Positions 57,761 to 64,000 of a DNA stretch of 64,000 nt are shown one piece after another. The notes beneath the pieces were generated by a model. That model worked only from the letters and a program-made list of their open reading frames with translations. It did no database searches and was not told where the DNA came from. The stretch is from Polytrichum commune (lineage: Eukaryota > Streptophyta > Polytrichopsida > Polytrichales > Polytrichaceae): contig OX485804.1 of assembly GCA_950295325.1 (NCBI GenBank), positions 38,376,001 through 38,440,000 of the forward strand, given 5' to 3'. The stretch's first letter is position 1; each line of letters begins with the position of its first letter. A program made the position numbers and the translations under genes.

Positions 57761-59431
57761 GAGAGCTACATGAAGGCGTGACCCAGAGCTCCCTGCAGGG
57801 GCAATTCAACTCTGCGCCCAGAGAGAACAATCATTCATTAGTCCAGTGAGCCTGTGTTCTACAGCTGAAGAGGGATGGGTGGGAATCAAAGTAATCAAAT
57901 TGAACAGGTTCAACATTTTAAAAGCACGCCAAAACTGTAATATACATAAGTTTGAAGGGTGAGTCTCTCAATCTAGAAGCAGGAAGACAAGAAGTAACCT
58001 CAGTGACTGAACACAGAAATGGAAGACTCCGGAATCCATAAGGAGGGTTAAGGTGGAGCATATGGAGAGGAACATTCGAGAGAAATTATAAGGACATTGC
58101 TAAGTATTGTAAATATATAGAATGTTGACGAAAGAAAATTCTACAGCAAGTCATAATTGAGAGGCTGAGAGAGAGGGGAAGATGACGGACCAAGAACGAA
58201 GAGATGCATACCGGAGACCCCAAGATTGTAGGAACGGGGTAAAGGTAACGATTCCTTAAATCTTGTCAATGGGGAAAAACATGTCCCCCTCAGCGTTAGG
58301 GAAACAGTGAAGTACAGAACCCATCTGACTGATTTCCTCAGAAAGGAAGCCAAGCGGAGATTTACCCAGGATATTATGACTTCACGAAATGGTCCTTAAG
58401 AGAACAGACCGGAGTGGATGGAACAGGGAGCTCGCAGCCTCCAATCACAGGGTGGCACAAATTCAAGTAGAGAAGAAATTGAGCGAGAAAAACAGCTGAA
58501 AATGGCCAAACGAAGTGAAACCCTTCAGTTCTTCCTGCATCGGTTCTTAATCATTGCTTATTCTTGAAATGTTGCCACGTAAGACGATCCAAAGCCCACG
58601 TGGATACTGTACTTCGGCATCACATAGATGAACCAGGAAGCCCCTTACGGTACCTGAAAGGACAAGGTACTGCAGTCTTCCGTGAAGATGGCCAAGCTTA
58701 TGACTATCTCAAGAAGAATGACACTTGAAAATCAGCCGGTGGAGTCAGAAGCCGATTAAATAACGGAGAAAGAAATGCTGGACGGCGTACAGGGAAAAGA
58801 TATTACCAGACGTAAATCCAAGAAAGACAATGAGGCTGCCAATTTGGCAAGAAGTATTTGAAAAAATTGCAGGGTGCTTCCCAAGTAGCGGTCGAAAATA
58901 CCATCGATCAACGTGAGAGAAAGAGATAGAAAACTCGGGTAAAGAGAGAGAGCCCAGCTGATAAAACGTCCTCGCCTTCTCCCATACTCGGCAACAAGAA
59001 ATTCAAAAGAACTCTAGAGCTTGCAAGAGTGAGGCGTCTGAAGCTTAGGAAAACCTTCCAACTGACCTTATTCTTCTCCTCGTTCTCCTCCGGTCGATTG
59101 AGGAGTTGAGGATCGGTGGCCGGAAACTTCTTGATTCGAAAAATGCTCTGACCAAGATCAGCTTAAGTCAGGTCCAGAATTCCATTGTCCAGCTTCTTCT
59201 TCGCCTTCGCCTTCGAAGATTTCGTGGAGGCGCAAACAAGTGAGCCACTGTGACGAAGTGGTGCGACAGGAGAATTCTTCCGCGAACGTTTAGCGCACTC
59301 ATCCGCCCCTCTATAGGAAAGGGAAATAAAAGGCGCGCACATCCACCTCAAACAAAAGCGACAGCAAGCGCGGTAATGGCACCGCCACTCTCAAGGCCGA
59401 GGTTGGCAGGCGCGGTGGAAAGGACCTCTTA
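57761..59431 (-). other. Probable 5' UTR exons, intron and promoter of SRA gene 2
   Basis: A donor (AAG-GTCAGT, exon end 59067) and an acceptor (CTGCAG, exon start about 57792) suggest a 5' UTR intron of about 1.27 kb. The first exon, roughly 59067-59430, is GC-richer and contains only a short upstream frame (59351-59163). The transcription start is not determined. Confidence 0.5.
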
Positions 59432-59730
59432 AACCCTAAACCTTGACACCCACCTATACCCGCGCATCCAATGCCAGGATTCACCATACTGTAAAGAGCT
59501 GGGGCTGATTCCCTTTGTTACTATTTGTCCCTTATATAACAGAATGCCCTGCTTGTGGGTAATGGGCCATTATCATCCGCTTCAAAAGAATAAATAAATA
59601 AATAATAACGCATGTATCTCTACATACCGGCATGAATGTGAGCCCGTTGGTCCTATGCTGATCACAATGTTTCCTAGTGCAATATAGGGTGTAATGCCTC
59701 CTTTGGGAAGTGGGCTTTGGTGGCGTACTA

Positions 59731-60021
59731 CACTAAATACAAATGCATACACTAAATATCAATAATCTTATGAAAGTAAGTAACATTAAATGTAAACTCA
59801 AACACTAAATATCAACTATGGTAATATGTGGAAGTTACATGTTTGAATTTAGTGTTAGTAAGGATATATATATAAATAATATAATAAAGGAGGTGACAGC
59901 AGGGAAGGCAGCGGTACATTTATGTCTAACACTAATAATCAAAGAATTGAAAATTAGTGTTGAACATGGTAGGGTGGTAACAACACTAGATATGATCAAA
60001 CACTAAATATCATATTTTGTG
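59731..60021. mobile_element. TA-target MITE (family T, short subtype), copy 3
   Basis: 291 bp flanked by TA. Left CACTAAATAC, right TATTTTGTG. The interior closely follows 3422-3741 (ATGAAAGTAAGTAA, ATGTAAACTCAAACACTAA, TCAACTATGGTAATATGTGG). Confidence 0.85.
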
Positions 60022-60885
60022 TAGTTATCGCATTTCATTAGGCATCCGCTTCAAAGAGAAGGAAAGGTAGTGCGGTAATGACACTACCATTTTCAAGGGT
60101 TGAGGATGGTACAGTGTGATAAGGGCTTTGAAATCCTCAACATGACACCCACCTATTAGTGTGCAACCACTACCATGGTTTACCTTAATGGAAATGATAT
60201 TGCTCATGTAAATGCTTCACCTCTCACAAGGCATTTCCACAATTCTTCCACTCGAAGAATATACAATGCTTGTGACTTTCCATCACTCCGTATATGATTG
60301 AAAAGTAGATGATACTATGACCATCACTTTTGAGTGTTGAGTGTATTTACTTTTTATTTCGTTGGTTAAGTTCTAGGTGTTTCTTGTGGGAAGTTGAGAG
60401 GGGAATCTAACACTCCAACATATACGTTGTTTAAACTCCATATGCAAAAGCTATGAGGTTTCAAATCTTTATTGGTAGATGACTCCAAACCAACACACGA
60501 ACACAACGTTAAGGTGGTGGATATTCTCATAATCAATGTGCACTTATTGTGCAAGATTGTAAGGGGTTGTTTATGGGTGCGGTGTTGATTTTAGCCCTGT
60601 CGAGCTTATGAATCTTAACTAATCCTACCAGGTTCACAATCGTAAACAATGAGGCATGTGTTTGTGATGAAATTTAGAATAAATTACCTCTGAATTCAAT
60701 ATTTGGAGGGGTTGGAAAAAAAATTCACAAACACAACAAACATGATCCTTCCATGGTGCCTTTCAATTTGATTTTTGTGTGATAACCCTCAAAAGACATC
60801 AACTTACTCATTTATGTATCAATGCTTCGTGGGGCCAGAAATATCCAGCGCATTATGTCCTTTTTATAATGGGGTTCCCCATATA
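60022..60885. other. Intergenic DNA, nothing recognised
   Basis: No gene. Part near 60040-60190 resembles the SRA gene 2 upstream stretch 59380-59480 (GCGGTAATG, AAGGCCGAGG-like, TGACACCCACCTAT), suggesting a local duplication. Confidence 0.45.
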
Positions 60886-61373
60886 CAATCCACCCTCGAT
60901 AAATGTTACACTTATAAACATTAACTCATTATATTTGTCAACAAAATCGTACTCCCCTCATATTGCTAACTATAATGTTAACTATGTTAAATGTTAACAA
61001 TAATTTACTCCCCTCTTTGTTAATTTGCCACTTATAAATGTTAACCTATGAAATACATCCAATATTGTGTGATGACATCCATTACATTGACTCACAACCT
61101 TTCAAAGTTGCAAAAGCCACCAAATTTGACTTTTGTGATCAAATTAGTCATCTGGACTATATTGATTCTTATTTTGTTTCATAAAAATAAAATATTGATT
61201 TGATACACATATTTTATATATGATAATTTTGCAAAACTCTCCCTCCATAATTGTAATGAATTTATATTTGTTAAGCATTCAAAAAGCTCCCTTTATAACT
61301 GTTACAATGTTAACTCACTATAAATGTTAGAAAATTTTTACTCCAGAACCTAACATTTATAGAGGGTGGACTG
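60886..61373. mobile_element. TA-target TIR element, pogo/mariner-like ends
   Basis: Left CAATCCACCCTCGATAAATG, right end the inverse of CAGTCCACCCTCTATAAATG, TA on both sides, 488 bp. The interior repeats ATAAATGTTAAC-like units in both orientations. Such CAGT-CACCCTC termini with TA duplication are typical of Tc1/mariner-pogo relatives. No transposase. Confidence 0.75.
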
Positions 61374-62021
61374 TATGCGGGTGCACTAAGGCTGAGTATT
61401 GTTTGTTGCTTAACAAACATCACCGGCAATTGGCTATTAATCCATGAGTACCGAAACACGGACGTAAGTTTTGTCTAGACTATCATGGCATCAAATTTAC
61501 CATCTATTAAAGGCGTCGCTTATTTGTCAAGCATGCCCCGGAAACTTCCTTCTTACATGCCGCTTTTGGGTTCCCGAGATTCATGCTTACCGGTTCCGGG
61601 GGGGGGGGGTCCACTTGTGCCAACATCTCCCTCCATTTTCCTTGTAGAAAGGACGTGGAACTGAAAGGTTGAGTGATGTTTATATGGACCCTTGAAAACA
61701 CGTTCAATTAAAATAAAACTAAATAAATCTTAGAATGTACAATTCCCCTTAGTCCATTAGGGGATAAATGGGAACAAAAACAAAAGGTTTCTTTTTTAAA
61801 AGACTCTTAGGCTTAGACATTGTATCTATATACGAGGAAACATGAAACGTTAAGAAACAAAAACATTGTAAGTACATAGTACGATTATTTTGAACATATG
61901 CCATTCTAGCTTGTTACACCCGTGCATGTGATCTATGAATCATTTAATGATGGGACGATGGCCTCACCACCACCACCACATTGTCTATTGTATAATATAA
62001 TTATTTGTAATGTCCCTCAAG
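61374..62021. other. Intergenic DNA with G-run
   Basis: No gene. A run of ten G lies at about 61598-61609. Confidence 0.45.
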
Positions 62022-62440
62022 GAGGAACAAAACCGTGGATTCCATCCTTCTTTGAGAGCAAACTCTATTAAGAGCTTGCCACCATGTTGTGTTTTGAAGC
62101 CTATTTCGACAATTGGGTGCTACCTTTGGGACCTCCTCTTTCCACTTCTCAAACTTTGAGAGAATTTTAGGATGTAAAAAAAGTATGGGCATGGAACCCG
62201 TTGTCCTAAATCCCGGATTGGCCTATGCAAAGGCCATCTTGGCCCACCCATCTTGGCCCACCCATCCTAGTTGGACAAGTAAGGAAGTCAATTTTTAATA
62301 GCCTGACACCACTCTTTGTATGTTATAATGTAAGCATTAAGAAAACTTGGGCGAATTTTTGTTAAGTCTCATATACTTAGGGTTTAGGACTAAAACCCAT
62401 GGTTTCATCTCCTTTACTTTACAAATAACTCTAAGAGTGT
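62022..62440 (+). repeat. Interspersed repeat family E, copy 2
   Basis: Colinear with 34117-34530. It contains an extra short duplication of TTGGCCCACCCATC (62238 and 62252). Confidence 0.7.
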
Positions 62441-62875
62441 CATTTTCCGACGTTGACAACAAGAAGTTAAGTGCACGTTTGCAACTTTGAGACTCGCACC
62501 ATTTTGATGATCCATGTCCTAGTCGTCAATTGTTTGGCTACATGCCCAAGGATGCATATGCCTAGTAAGGTAGATGCGGCCAATCCGGTTAGCTTCCTTA
62601 ATGGAACATCTATTTCTGGCTCTTAATCGGCAGTATAGTCACCCTAATATGGTGGGTGAGTAATACATGCTAGTTTAGCCGTCACCTTGATGATACTTGG
62701 GTGAGTCACCTTCGCAAAAATCAAACTACACTCGCCATCTTCCATAATTAAAAGCATTGTCCACCAACTTGTGAGACACTTCATTCTTGTGGGCAAGGTG
62801 GGCAAATTAGGAGATGGCACGTGGTTTTGAGGTGCCAACAAATTTGCATTGTGGGTATTCTATAATGAAATGCTA

Positions 62876-63253
62876 CACTAGATATATATTTTAGTGTCAT
62901 ATGGTATTTTATGTCACCATGATAACTTTTCGGATGACACTTCTTATGAATAAGTGAACAAATATTGTCATGGATGGCGGATGAGTTCATCCATTGGCCA
63001 AAACCCCACCTTCTCTTTGTCAGCAGGTTGTGATGAAATATTGTCATGGATGATTGAAATTTGAATGAAAAATCAATTGGTAAGTGGCAGCAATTGCAAC
63101 ACTGTAAATCTATAATCCGCCCCCCAAAAAAATTTTACAAGGAATGACAAGTAATGTTGGGTTAACATTTAGTGTCGGTGACACTGTCCATAGTTTACAA
63201 TTAGTATTGAGCAAGACCATCAAAATTGGTGACACTAAAAATGTTATTTAGTG
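62876..63253. mobile_element. TA-target MITE (family T, long subtype), copy 4
   Basis: 378 bp flanked by TA. Ends CACTAGATATATATTTTAGT and TTATTTAGTG, interior shared with 46045-46386. Non-coding. Confidence 0.8.
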
Positions 63254-64000
63254 TAGTTTGACAACATTTTATCTTACCCATGACTGCTTTAGAGACATGA
63301 CAAAATCAGTATTGGCATTAAACTTGGTCTTTATTGGCAAATGACCCGTGTAGAATTTGTTGGTGATATCGTTCACTTGCACAACATTGAACGATTAAAG
63401 AATTCCCCCTTACAACACCAGATTGGGAAGCAAAGAATCTTAGATTCCAAAGCATGGATGAACACTTTCCTCAACTTTGACTTCAACAATTTCAAATTCT
63501 TTGGTCTCGATTCGCAATTGCTAACGTGCTCAAGCTTTTAACGCTCGAATCCATCGGTTGGATGATTCCACAAGGTTGGAGGTGTTCACATGAGCCTCAT
63601 CTACCTTATGACAAGTGCATTGGTCACATTGACCAATGTTGTATGTGGGACGCTGCTCACCGTAGACAACTAAGCTTGTATTTATTCTAAAATTAATGGT
63701 CGGAAAAGAAATCCACGTAATTTAGTTTTTGGTTCTGACAAACAACCAGGGAACAATCGGGGAAGACTTAAAAGGTGATTTGTATAACATTTAGGTGCCA
63801 CAAATAAGTTTTATTAGGACAATCACATGATTATTTTATTGGTTCATATTTGGATAAAAGGATTATAAAACCACTCATGCGCAATACATGCAATTGTGAC
63901 AGGCTCTCACCTTACTCTAATTACCCATGCAACAATCTCGCAATGAGTTCATTTTTATTTTTCAAAGTGCAGTGCACAAGCACAGGCATAACCATAGTCA
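63254..64000. other. Intergenic DNA, nothing recognised
   Basis: No gene or repeat copy recognised to the end of the window. Confidence 0.45.

Noticed and set aside
1-64000. CRISPR arrays, bacterial operons, prophage or tRNA genes
   Set aside because: The architecture is plainly nuclear eukaryotic; I saw no regularly spaced short repeats of CRISPR type and no tRNA cloverleaf with intact A and B boxes.

Overview
The window looks like nuclear DNA of a land plant with a large, repeat-rich genome. Evidence: a complete DUF579 (glucuronoxylan methyltransferase / IRX15-type) gene, two SUVH-type SRA-domain genes with GT-AG introns, decayed plant-type 25S and 5S rRNA sequence, and plant-style MITEs (CACTA, TA-target, GGGCC-ended). 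The DUF579 gene has two introns, whereas (from memory) flowering-plant members are mostly intronless. The LINE combines an APE endonuclease, RNase H and a 2A-like peptide. A fern, lycophyte or other non-flowering plant is my inference, not something shown.

Layout. 1-10.7 kb is repeat territory. A 25S rRNA pseudogene (about 2.19-4.47 kb, minus strand) has been invaded by at least six insertions, and a broken small secreted-protein gene lies at 8.9-9.3 kb. 10.7-23.2 kb is one near-complete 12.5-kb LINE flanked by a 13-bp target-site duplication (TSD). It carries a 2-kb leader, ORF1, an AT-rich spacer, a reading frame without ATG that ends in a 2A-like motif, and ORF2 (APE endonuclease, reverse transcriptase, RNase H, zinc finger, C-terminal domain), then a 3' hairpin and (TTC)n tail. 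Several stops and frameshifts make this copy probably dead. 23.2-35.5 kb holds DNA-transposon relics (including a 2.6-kb TIR element and a hAT transposase tail), a second 25S fragment and tandem duplications.

35.5-39.8 kb is the DUF579 gene (3 exons, 318 aa), preceded by a nine-copy minisatellite of about 100 bp and carrying a 5S-derived segment in intron 2. 42.8-46.4 kb is another MITE cluster. 47.6-59.4 kb holds two SRA-domain genes facing each other tail to tail. Gene 1 (plus) has a further minisatellite upstream and a MITE in intron 2. Gene 2 (minus, 547 aa) stops right after the SRA domain, so it cannot be a SET-domain methyltransferase. 59.5-64 kb returns to MITEs.

Functionally the host genes are unrelated: one in secondary-wall xylan chemistry and two putative methyl-cytosine readers. 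What links the window is transposon biology: nested insertions dated by rRNA sequence, MITE families recurring at both ends, and tandem duplications of about 50-280 bp in and around genes.
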